From Leifsonia sp. 71-9 (GTDB taxonomy: Bacteria > Actinomycetota > Actinomycetes > Actinomycetales > Microbacteriaceae): a stretch of 64,000 bases of DNA. The notes below the pieces were generated by a model, which did no database searches, was not told the origin of the DNA, and saw only the letters and a list, made by a program, of their open reading frames with translations. A program made the translations under genes and the position numbers. The stretch is taken from contig NZ_MKVJ01000019.1 of assembly GCF_001898805.1 (NCBI RefSeq), forward strand, positions 71,676 to 135,675, written 5' to 3'. Positions within the stretch are counted from its first letter, which is position 1; the number at the start of each line of letters is the position of its first letter. Below are positions 56,427-64,000 of this stretch, piece by piece.

Positions 56427-57023
56427 TCAGGAGACCTGGCGACGGCCTTCGAAGGCGCGGCCGAGGGTGACCTCGTCGGCGTACTCGAGGTCGCCGCCGA
56501 CCGGGAGGCCGGAGGCGAGCCGGGTGACCCGGATCTCGAGCGTCGTCAGCAGGCGGCTGAGGTAGGTGGCGGTCGCCTCGCCCTCGAGGTTGGGGTCGGT
56601 GGCGATGATGACCTCCTGCACGGTGCCGTCCGCCAGTCGCTGCATCAGCTGGCGGATGCGCAGGTCGTCCGGTCCGACGCCGTCGATCGGGCTGATCGCG
56701 CCGCCGAGCACGTGGTACAGCCCGCGGAACTCACGGGTGCGCTCGATGGCGACGACGTCCTTCGCCTCCTCCACGACGCAGATGAGTTCGGGCGAGCGGC
56801 GCGGGTCGCGGCAGATGGTGCAGGTCTCCTGCTCGGAGACGTTGCCGCAGATCTCGCAGAACCGGACCTTGTCGCGCACCTCGAGCAGCACCTCCGCCAG
56901 CCGGGTGACGTCGAACGTCTCGGTCTGGAGGATGTGGAACGCGATGCGCTGCGCCGACTTGGGGCCGATGCCGGGCAGGCGGCCGAGCTCGTCGATCAGC
57001 TCCTGGACGATGCCTTCGTACAC
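56427..57023 (-). CDS. recR: Recombination mediator RecR
   Basis: 198 aa. Helix-hairpin-helix [20 protein letters not shown], zinc finger [16 protein letters not shown] and a Toprim domain with [15 protein letters not shown]. It loads RecA with RecO at gaps. Starts three bases after the dnaX stop. Confidence 0.98.
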   Translation of the reverse strand: MYEGIVQELIDELGRLPGIGPKSAQRIAFHILQTETFDVTRLAEVLLEVRDKVRFCEICGNVSEQETCTICRDPRRSPELICVVEEAKDVVAIERTREFRGLYHVLGGAISPIDGVGPDDLRIRQLMQRLADGTVQEVIIATDPNLEGEATATYLSRLLTTLEIRVTRLASGLPVGGDLEYADEVTLGRAFEGRRQVS

Positions 57024-57026
57024 CGG

Positions 57027-59585
57027 TTACCTCATCCCCATCGTGGGCGGAGCGTCGATCTCCTCGATGAAGGTCGCTCCGAGCAGCTCGCGCACGACGG
57101 CCTCGCCGTAGCGCTGCGGCTCCTGGAAGGTGGGCGTGCGGGCTCCGCTGGCGGCGGCGGAACGCTGCGCGGCGGGCGCCGACGCGGCAGGCGCCGACGC
57201 GGCAGGCGCCGAGGCTGCGGGCGCGGCCGGGCGAGTAGCGGGCGCGGGCGCCGAGGCGGGACGGGCGGGTGCGCTCGCGGCTCGATCGGCGGGGGCCGGG
57301 GCGACCGCCCAGTCGCCGGCCGGCTCGTCCGGGGTCGGCGGCTCGAACGGCGGCTCGGTCTCGTCCGGCGGCACGTCGTCGAAGGGAGGCTCGTCGGCCG
57401 CGGGAGCGGTCGGAGCGGGAGGCGTCGGCGCGGCCGGGGCTGCGGACGGGCGGGTCGGCGCGGGGGCGGCGGCCGGAGCAGCGGGGCGCTCCATCGTGGC
57501 CACGGCGGCGGCGGCGGGAGCCGCACCGGCACCGGGGATGCTCACGATCGCCCAGTCGGTGACCGGCCCCGTCGGCGCGGACGCCTCGGGGGTCGCGGCG
57601 GCGGCCTGCTCGGTCCGGGGCGCGGCAGCGGTCGGCGCGGCGTTCGCTGGAGCCGAAGCCGGAGCCGGAGCGGCCGCAGCGGGGGCGGCAGCGGGCTGAC
57701 CGGCGGCACCTGCGCCATTGGCGTCGCCCGGCCAGGTGTCGGCGACCGGAGCGGTCGGGGCACCGGCGCCGGGGCGCTGGCCTCCACCCGGGCCGCCATC
57801 GGCGCGCGCGATGAACTTCACGCGGATGCCGAGGATGTCGACGATCGCCTGGCGGAGGTACTCGCTGACACCCGGGGTGCCGGGGGCCTGCGACTGACGG
57901 AAGCTCTGCACGTCGTTGTCGCTCGGGAACGACAGCGTGAGCACGTCCCCGTCGAGCGCGCGGACCTGGGCGGTGAACACGACCATCCAGGCGCTGCGCT
58001 TGGCGCGCTGGACGGCATCCAGGATCTGCGTCCAGGAGTCCTTGACCTGCTGCGTGGTGACCGGTGCGACCGGCGCGGGCGCCGCAGCGGCGGGAGGTGC
58101 TGCCGCCGGCGCGGGCTTCTCGGCGGGCGGGGTGGCCTTCTCGGCGGGAGCGGCGTCCGTGGGAGCGGCCTCGGCGGGAGCCGCAGCAGCGGCCTCCACC
58201 TCCGTCGCCCCGGCGGGTGCCGTCTCGGCGGGGAGCGCCTCGGGGGACGCGGTCGGTGCTGCCGCCGTCGGCGCGGCGGCCGGTTCCGGAGCCGCGGGCG
58301 CGGCCGCAGGAGCGGACGCGGCGGCGGGCGCGGGCGCTGCAGCGGGCGTCCGCGTCGGAGCCGGGGCTGCCGAGGCTCGGGAGGCGGCGGCCGCCGCTCC
58401 CCCGTCGCCGTCGCTGACGCCGACGCGGCGTTCCAGCCGCTCGACGCGGGCCAGGGCGCCGCGCTCGGAGGCGTCGCTCGACGGGACGAGCACGCGGGCG
58501 AGGAGGAGCTCGAGGTGCAGTCGCGGCGACGTGGCGCCCGTCATCTCGGTGAGGGCGGCGTTCACGATGTCGGCGGCGCGGCTCAGCTCGGCGGCGCCGA
58601 ACTTCATGGCCTGCATGCCCATGCGGTCGAGCTCGTCCTGCGGCACGCCGCGGAGCACGGCGGCGGCGCCGTCGACACTGGTCGCCGCGACGACGATCAG
58701 GTCGCGCAGGCGCTCCAGCAGGTCCTCGACGAACCGGCGCGGGTCCTGACCGGTCTGGATCACCCTGTCGACGGCGGCGAACGCACCGGCGGCATCCCGC
58801 GCGGCGATCGCGTCGATGACCTCGTCGAGCAGGGCCGCGTGGGTGTAGCCGAGCAGGGCGACGGCGCGCTCGTACTCGATGGCCTCGCCCTCGGAGCCGG
58901 CCATCAGCTGGTCGAGCAGCGAGAGCGTGTCACGCGGTGAACCGCCGCCGGCGCGCACCACGAGCGGCAGCACGCCGGGGGCGACCGTCATGCCCTCGCT
59001 GTCGCACAGGCTCTGGACGTACTCGAGCATCTGCGCGGGCGGCACGAGCCGGAAGGGGTAGTGGTGGGTGCGGGAGCGGATGGTGCCGATGACCTTCTCG
59101 GGCTCCGTCGTCGCGAAGATGAACTTCACGTGCTCCGGCGGCTCCTCGACGATCTTGAGCAGCGCGTTGAAGCCCTGCGGCGTCACCATGTGCGCCTCGT
59201 CGAGGATGAAGATCTTGTAGCGGTCGCGGGCCGGAGCGAAGATCGCCCGCTCGCGGATGTCGCGCGCATCGTCCACGCCGTTGTGGCTGGCGGCGTCGAT
59301 CTCGACCACGTCGAGCGATCCGCTGCCGTCGCGGCTGAGCTCGACGCAGCTCGCGCACTTTCCGCACGGGGTGTCGGTCGGACCCTCCGCGCAGTTGAGG
59401 CAGCGGGCCAGGATGCGGGCGGACGTCGTCTTGCCGCAGCCGCGCGGGCCGGAGAAGAGATAGGCGTGGTTCACGCGGTTGGTGCGCAGCGCCGTCATCA
59501 GCGGCTCCGTCACCTGCGATTGGCCGATCATGTCGGCGAAGGTGTCGGGCCGATATCGGCGATAGAGAGCGGTTACCACTCCCAC
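57027..59585 (-). CDS. dnaX: DNA polymerase III gamma/tau subunit
   Basis: 852 aa. TALYRRYRPDTFADMIGQSQ, Walker A GPRGCGKTT, zinc module (Cys in RCLNCAEGPTDTPCGKCASC), IFILDEAHMV and the SPRDTLSLLDQLM region. A very long Ala/Pro/Glu-rich linker fills about residues 385-480 and 620-820 around domain IV. The GTG at 59585 is used; a second GTG two codons later is equally possible. Operon with recR. Confidence 0.97.
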   Translation of the reverse strand: MGVVTALYRRYRPDTFADMIGQSQVTEPLMTALRTNRVNHAYLFSGPRGCGKTTSARILARCLNCAEGPTDTPCGKCASCVELSRDGSGSLDVVEIDAASHNGVDDARDIRERAIFAPARDRYKIFILDEAHMVTPQGFNALLKIVEEPPEHVKFIFATTEPEKVIGTIRSRTHHYPFRLVPPAQMLEYVQSLCDSEGMTVAPGVLPLVVRAGGGSPRDTLSLLDQLMAGSEGEAIEYERAVALLGYTHAALLDEVIDAIAARDAAGAFAAVDRVIQTGQDPRRFVEDLLERLRDLIVVAATSVDGAAAVLRGVPQDELDRMGMQAMKFGAAELSRAADIVNAALTEMTGATSPRLHLELLLARVLVPSSDASERGALARVERLERRVGVSDGDGGAAAAASRASAAPAPTRTPAAAPAPAAASAPAAAPAAPEPAAAPTAAAPTASPEALPAETAPAGATEVEAAAAAPAEAAPTDAAPAEKATPPAEKPAPAAAPPAAAAPAPVAPVTTQQVKDSWTQILDAVQRAKRSAWMVVFTAQVRALDGDVLTLSFPSDNDVQSFRQSQAPGTPGVSEYLRQAIVDILGIRVKFIARADGGPGGGQRPGAGAPTAPVADTWPGDANGAGAAGQPAAAPAAAAPAPASAPANAAPTAAAPRTEQAAAATPEASAPTGPVTDWAIVSIPGAGAAPAAAAVATMERPAAPAAAPAPTRPSAAPAAPTPPAPTAPAADEPPFDDVPPDETEPPFEPPTPDEPAGDWAVAPAPADRAASAPARPASAPAPATRPAAPAASAPAASAPAASAPAAQRSAAASGARTPTFQEPQRYGEAVVRELLGATFIEEIDAPPTMGMR

Positions 59586-59625
59586 ATGCTACTTGCCGCC
59601 GCTGACAATCGGGCGGGCGGGCGGG

Positions 59626-60870
59626 TCAGCGGCCGGGGACGGTGGAGGGTGCCGTCAGTGCCGCCGCGATCGCCCGCCACACGGCCTCCCTCCCCCGCTC
59701 CGTCGGCTGCGCCGCCGCCCCCTCCGGGAGGTTCAGCGGCGTGTACGGCGGCGTGTAGAAGAGGTGCTCCGCACCCGCCGCCCTGACGTACGTGTCGCCG
59801 GGGCGCGCGGGCCGCTGGCGCGCGGCCTCGTCCATCCACGCGCATCCGTTGTTCAGCTGCTCGTCGCTGCCGGCGCAGCCGAGCACGACCGGCCCGCGGA
59901 TGCCGCTCAGATCGAGCACCGATGCCGGCTCGACGTCGTTCGTCCCGGTCATGCAGGGGACCCAGGCGCCGTCGACGGTGATCGCCGGGCTCGGGACCGG
60001 GGACGGGCACACCAGGCCGGTGGTGCCGCCCGGGGCGATGGCGCCGTAGACGAGGTCCGGGTGCGCGACCGCGAGCCAGAGGGCGAGCGGAGCGCCGCGC
60101 GACGTGCCCATCACGAAGATGCGCTGGTCGTCGACGCCCTTCTGCGCCTTGAGCCAGTCGACGGCCGCGAGCAGCCGCTCGGCGGGCACGGTGCGGCGCG
60201 GCTCGAGCTGGCCCGCGCTGCCGAAGGTCGAGAGGTCGAGCGCCGGGTACCCCATCGCCGACAGGGTCGCGGCGGCGAGCACCCCGGTCGGCGTGCCGGG
60301 GTCGGTGCCGTCGAGCACGAGGACGCCGGGACGGAGGCCCTCCGAGCGCAGCACCGGGGCGAAGTAGTCGGCGCTCAGGCCGTCGTCGAACACCGCCGCC
60401 GCCGGCGCCGCCGCGGTCAGGCCCACCCGCTGCACGTGCGTGGCCGCCACGCGCAGGCCACCGACCGTCGCGCTGAGCGCCACGGAGACCGTCGCCCCGC
60501 CCCAGGTCTGGTCCGAGGTCGCGGCCTCCCCCTTCGCGCTCCGCATGGTCCAGAAGAGTCCCATCGGGTCGGCTCCGGAGTACGGAGCCTCCACGGGCGC
60601 CTGCCGGGCGAGGTCCACCTCGCCGTCCGGCGGCACCGCGTACACGGCCGTCGACGACCAGGTGCCGCCCGACTGCGTCACCGCGGAGACGGTCACCCGG
60701 CCGCCCGGCGGGAGCCCCGCGAGGCTGATCCGCGCGGGCTCCCAGACCCCGGTCGGATTCGTCTCGACGACGAAGCGCGGCCCTCCCGCACGCGCGGTCG
60801 TGCAGCCGGCCAGCGAGGCGAGGCCGACGGCCGCGACGGCGAGGGCGGCGACGATCCGGGCGGCCCTCAC
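59626..60870 (-). CDS. Secreted BAAT/acyl-thioesterase-like hydrolase lipoprotein, copy 1
   Basis: 414 aa. Lipobox ASLAGC; N-terminal beta domain of the thioesterase/BAAT type (GVWEPARISLAGLPPGGRVT), then an alpha/beta hydrolase with MGTSRGAPLALWLA (Ser nucleophile), LGCAGSDEQLNNGC (acid) and AGAEHLFY (His). All three residues are present. Substrate unknown. GTG at 60870 overlaps the end of its paralog (GTGA). Confidence 0.85.
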   Translation of the reverse strand: MRAARIVAALAVAAVGLASLAGCTTARAGGPRFVVETNPTGVWEPARISLAGLPPGGRVTVSAVTQSGGTWSSTAVYAVPPDGEVDLARQAPVEAPYSGADPMGLFWTMRSAKGEAATSDQTWGGATVSVALSATVGGLRVAATHVQRVGLTAAAPAAAVFDDGLSADYFAPVLRSEGLRPGVLVLDGTDPGTPTGVLAAATLSAMGYPALDLSTFGSAGQLEPRRTVPAERLLAAVDWLKAQKGVDDQRIFVMGTSRGAPLALWLAVAHPDLVYGAIAPGGTTGLVCPSPVPSPAITVDGAWVPCMTGTNDVEPASVLDLSGIRGPVVLGCAGSDEQLNNGCAWMDEAARQRPARPGDTYVRAAGAEHLFYTPPYTPLNLPEGAAAQPTERGREAVWRAIAAALTAPSTVPGR

Positions 60871-62255
60871 GATCGCGTCGCTCTCAGGACGATCTGGGCG
60901 ACCGCGTTCCAGAAGGCGACGCGCGCCTGCTCCGTCGCCTGCGCGTCGGCCCCCGATCCCGCCGGCGCGCCGGGACGACCACGCGGGAGCGCCACGGGCA
61001 GCCCCGGCGGGACCGTCACGGCGTGACCCGCCCGCGGCGCGTTCTGGATGCTGTCGCCGGCCCGCCTCCCGCGCGCCGCGGCGAGGGCCGCCTGTCCCGA
61101 GCAGGCCGAGGCGAGCACCGTGTCGCGCCCACCGCAGGCGAGGACCACCGGCCCGTCCACGCCACCGAGCGGGATCACGGATGAGGCTGAGTCGGGACCG
61201 GGCCCGACGCGGCAGGGCAGACCGGCGCCGTCCTCGAACGCCGGAGCGGTGGACCCGGAGGGCAGGCAGAGGAGCTGGGGCGCGCCTCCCGCGGCGAACA
61301 GCCCGTGGACCCGGGTCGGGAACCGGGTCGCCGCCCACAGCGCGAGCGGCTCGGAGACGCCCGTGCCGTAGACGAAGACGTCCCGCGCGTCGATGCCCTG
61401 CTGCGCCGCGAGCCAGGCGAGGGCGTGCTCGACCGTCGTGCTGTCGACGACGCTGGAGGCGCGCACGCCGTCCGGTGCGGACGACACCGGGAGCACCAGC
61501 ACCGACGCCCCGAAGCGGGCGAGCAGAGGCGCGGCGAACGCGGCCGAGGCTCCCGGCGCGGGGTCGTCGAACATCAGAACCGCGGGTGTGATCGGGCGCT
61601 CCTGCGACGTCGCCTTCCAGAACTGCGCCACGGGCTGGTCCTCGTGGGTCTCGCGCGGGAAGCGGGACGTGCCGGCGCCCTCGAGGTCGCGCGTGTAGAG
61701 CGTGTGCGGCCGCAGGTCGTCCGCCAGCCCCTGCAGGTCGAACGTCCGCGACGCGACGAGCCGATCGGCGTCGAAGGCCGCGAGGGTCACCGGGAGGGTG
61801 TCGTGCATCCAGTGCGTCGCGAGCGCGGTTCCGGAGAGCTCCGGCCCGTCCAGCGACCAGAACAGGCCGACCGAGTCCGGCTCGGCGAAGGGGGCGAGCT
61901 GCGGCCGGGCGGTCGCGAGGTCGAGCATCCCGCCGGCCGGGACGGTGTACGTCGCCGACGACCGCCAGGTGCCGCGCCCGTCGGTCAGCGTCGCGGTGAT
62001 CCGCAGGCGGCTGCCGGGCTCGCCGCCGACGAGCTGCAGGGGCACCGGCCAGAGCACCGACGTGTAGTGGATGAGCGGCGGCGTGACGAAGCGCGGGCCG
62101 ACGGGGCCGTCCGCCGCGGTCGCGCATCCGCCGAGGGCGAGGGCGAGAGCGGCGACGGTCGCCACCACCGCCGTCAGGGCGGCGACGGGGCGGCGCGGCC
62201 GGGAGCGGGCGGGAGGCTGTCGCCGTCCGTCCCCGTCGCCGCCCCATCGCCGCAT
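60867..62255 (-). CDS. BAAT/acyl-thioesterase-like lipoprotein, copy 2, nucleophile lost
   Basis: 462 aa. Lipobox ALGGC after an Arg-rich N-terminus. Aligned with copy 1 the elbow reads YGTGVSEPLALW, so the Ser is Gly; the acid (ACGGRDTVLAS) and His (RAGHAVTVP) are kept. Probably not a hydrolase of the usual kind. Upstream gene of a two-gene unit with copy 1; ends before ackA. Confidence 0.8.
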   Translation of the reverse strand: MRRWGGDGDGRRQPPARSRPRRPVAALTAVVATVAALALALGGCATAADGPVGPRFVTPPLIHYTSVLWPVPLQLVGGEPGSRLRITATLTDGRGTWRSSATYTVPAGGMLDLATARPQLAPFAEPDSVGLFWSLDGPELSGTALATHWMHDTLPVTLAAFDADRLVASRTFDLQGLADDLRPHTLYTRDLEGAGTSRFPRETHEDQPVAQFWKATSQERPITPAVLMFDDPAPGASAAFAAPLLARFGASVLVLPVSSAPDGVRASSVVDSTTVEHALAWLAAQQGIDARDVFVYGTGVSEPLALWAATRFPTRVHGLFAAGGAPQLLCLPSGSTAPAFEDGAGLPCRVGPGPDSASSVIPLGGVDGPVVLACGGRDTVLASACSGQAALAAARGRRAGDSIQNAPRAGHAVTVPPGLPVALPRGRPGAPAGSGADAQATEQARVAFWNAVAQIVLRATRS

Positions 62256-62270
62256 CGTGGATCCTGCCTG

Positions 62271-63467
62271 CTAACCCTCGCCCGCGACCGCCTGGAGCGA
62301 TTGCCGGGCGATCTCCAGCTCCTCGTTCGTCGGCACCACCAGCACGGTGACCGCGGAATCGTCCGCCGAGATCACGCGGGCGTCTCTCGACGTGGATGCG
62401 TTCCGTTCGGGGTCCAGCCGGATCCCGAACACCTCGAGGCCGCGCAGCGCCTCCGCCCGCAGCTGCTCGTCGTTCTCGCCGACGCCCGCGGTGAACGTGA
62501 GCACGTCGAGGCCGCCGAGCAGCGCCGTGTAGGCGCCGATGTAGTGGCGGAGCCGGTGCACCACCGTGTCGATCGCGAGCCGTGCGGCGGCATCCCCGCT
62601 GTCGGCCGCGTGGCGCACGTCGCGCATGTCGCCGCGCCCGGCCAGGCCCAGGAGGCCGCTGCGCCGGTTGAGCAGCTCGTCGAGCGCATCCGTGTCGAGG
62701 TGCGCGCGCCGCGCCAGATGGAGCAGCACCGCCGGGTCGAGATCGCCCGATCGGGTGCCCATGACGAGGCCCTCCAGCGGGGTCAGCCCCATCGAGGTCT
62801 CCACGGAACGGCCGGCGTCGACCGCGCAGGCCGAGGCGCCGTTGCCGAGGTGCAGCACGATCTGCTTCAGCTCGGCGAGCGGGCGCCCGAGGAACTCCGC
62901 GGCGGTCTCGGACACGTACTTGTGCGACGTCCCGTGGAATCCGTAGCGGCGGACGCGGTACTTGTCGGCCAGCTCCGCGTCGATCGCGTACGTGTACGCG
63001 GCGGGCGGGAGGGTCTGGTGGAACGCGGTGTCGAAGACGGCCACGTGCGGCACGTCCGGGAACGCCTTCTCGGCCGCCCGAATGCCCTGCAGATTGGCGG
63101 GGTTGTGCAGCGGTGCGAGATCGGCGAGGTCCTCGATGTTGATCTCGACCAGCGGGGTCACGATGGTCGGCTCGAAGAACCGCTTGCCGCCGTGGACGAC
63201 GCGGTGGCCGACCGCGACGAGGGGGTTCTCGTCGAGGCTCGGCCCCTCGCTCGCGAAGAGGTCGAGCATCGCGCGGAATCCGGCGGTGTGATCCGGGATG
63301 GGGAGGGAGCGCTCGGTCGTCCCGCCCGGTCCGCGGTGGCGGATGTGCCCGGACGCCTCCCCGATCCGCTCGATGAGGCCACTCGCCAACGCCTCCTCGG
63401 AACCGGCGTCGATGAGCTGGTACTTGAGCGACGAGGAGCCGCTGTTCACCACGAGGACGGCGCTCAT
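62271..63467 (-). CDS. ackA: Acetate kinase
   Basis: 398 aa. [17 protein letters not shown] at the start, [12 protein letters not shown], and [13 protein letters not shown]. It converts acetyl phosphate and ADP to acetate and ATP. ATG at 63467 overlaps the pta stop (ATGA). Confidence 0.98.
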   Translation of the reverse strand: MSAVLVVNSGSSSLKYQLIDAGSEEALASGLIERIGEASGHIRHRGPGGTTERSLPIPDHTAGFRAMLDLFASEGPSLDENPLVAVGHRVVHGGKRFFEPTIVTPLVEINIEDLADLAPLHNPANLQGIRAAEKAFPDVPHVAVFDTAFHQTLPPAAYTYAIDAELADKYRVRRYGFHGTSHKYVSETAAEFLGRPLAELKQIVLHLGNGASACAVDAGRSVETSMGLTPLEGLVMGTRSGDLDPAVLLHLARRAHLDTDALDELLNRRSGLLGLAGRGDMRDVRHAADSGDAAARLAIDTVVHRLRHYIGAYTALLGGLDVLTFTAGVGENDEQLRAEALRGLEVFGIRLDPERNASTSRDARVISADDSAVTVLVVPTNEELEIARQSLQAVAGEG

Positions 63468-64000
63468 GCGAGGGCCGCCTGGATCGCGGTGATGGCGACG
63501 GTGTTCACGATGTCCTCCACGGTCGCTCCGCGCGACAGATCGTTGATCGGCTTGCGCAGGCCCTGCAGCACCGGCCCGATCGCGACGGCGCCCGCGCTGC
63601 GCTGCACCGCCTTGTAGGTGTTGTTGCCGGTGTTGAGGTCGGGGAACACGAAGACGGTGGCGCGCCCGGCGACGTCGGAGCCCGGCATCTTCGCGGCGCC
63701 CACCGCGGCGTCCGCGGCGGCGTCGTACTGGATGGGGCCGGCGACCGCCAGCTGCGGCGCCCGCTCCCGCACCAGCGCCGTCGCCGCGCGCACCTTGTCG
63801 ACGTCCGCGCCGGCTCCGGAGTCGCCGGTCGAGTACGAGAGCATGGCGACGCGCGGCTGGATGCCGAACTGGTCGGCAGTGCGCGCAGACGACACCGCGA
63901 TGTCGGCCAGCTGCTCGGCGGTCGGGTCCGGGATGACGGCGCAGTCGCCGTAGACCAGCACCCGGTCGGCGAGCGCCATCAGGAACACGCTCGAGACGAC
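63464..64000 (-). CDS. pta: Phosphate acetyltransferase, C-terminal part (cut by window end)
   Basis: The last 178 codons of a frame open to base 64000. [60 protein letters not shown] and [20 protein letters not shown] are the standard PTA_PTB C-terminal motifs. Coupled to ackA: acetyl-CoA to acetyl phosphate. Confidence 0.97.
   Translation of the reverse strand, partial: VVSSVFLMALADRVLVYGDCAVIPDPTAEQLADIAVSSARTADQFGIQPRVAMLSYSTGDSGAGADVDKVRAATALVRERAPQLAVAGPIQYDAAADAAVGAAKMPGSDVAGRATVFVFPDLNTGNNTYKAVQRSAGAVAIGPVLQGLRKPINDLSRGATVEDIVNTVAITAIQAALA

Noticed and set aside
57130-58400. Ala/Gly-rich plus-strand frames opposite dnaX
   Set aside because: They are complements of the Ala/Pro linker of gamma/tau and have no ribosome site or domain.

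Overview
The window is very GC-rich, densely packed DNA from an actinobacterium. The gene set (actinobacterial Tad-pilus locus next to a 6C RNA, mqo, PASTA-tailed class A PBP, a Rv2578c-type radical SAM protein with a LexA box, a topoisomerase I with a Lys/Ala-rich tail) fits Microbacteriaceae, perhaps a Leifsonia relative. The genus is an inference. No rRNA, CRISPR array, insertion sequence or prophage was seen. Overlapping stop/start codons (ATGA, GTGA) are common, so many genes sit in operons.

Layout. 1-3037: 5' part of an MMPL exporter, nicotinamidase (pncA), D-Ala-D-Ala carboxypeptidase (dacB). 3191-5388: ECF sigma factor plus a membrane-anchored beta-propeller protein. 5471-15552: peptide-use cluster made of a double-domain Lrp regulator, S33 and M24 peptidase-fold proteins, a Dpp-type ABC transporter and an M19 dipeptidase, with the two ATPases divergent. 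15617-17847: a second copy of the sigma/propeller pair under a near-identical promoter. 17904-25523: tRNA-Thr, a TetR regulator, a secreted TAP-type peptidase, holB-tmk-topA and a small ORF. 25499-28846: Tad/Flp pilus genes and a 6C RNA.

28846-35282: acetyl-CoA synthetase, ridA, a DUF4177 protein, class A PBP, metallophosphoesterase, tRNA-Pro. 35474-39731: MFS exporter, FMN reductase with a luciferase-like monooxygenase, a wall-anchored surface protein. 39781-46881: DUF4012 protein, UDP-glucose dehydrogenase, thymidine kinase, and a kinase / pseudokinase / response regulator operon. 47036-50580: SOS-controlled radical SAM protein, small membrane protein, and an ABC-F ATPase behind an elaborate leader. 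50585-57023: mqo, DUF1801, MerR and membrane protein, asd-ask, recR. 57027-64000: dnaX, tandem BAAT-like lipoproteins, and pta-ackA, with pta cut by the window end.

Most interesting: (i) the ABC-F leader at 50371-50547, with a 26-codon uORF, a 14-nt copy of the 16S rRNA 3' tail and competing inverted repeats, which together suggest translation attenuation; (ii) two paralogous ECF/beta-propeller modules with matching promoters, four aligned cysteines and no classical anti-sigma domain, a candidate undescribed envelope-sensing system; (iii) several catalytically degenerate paralogs (M24, BAAT-like, histidine kinase).
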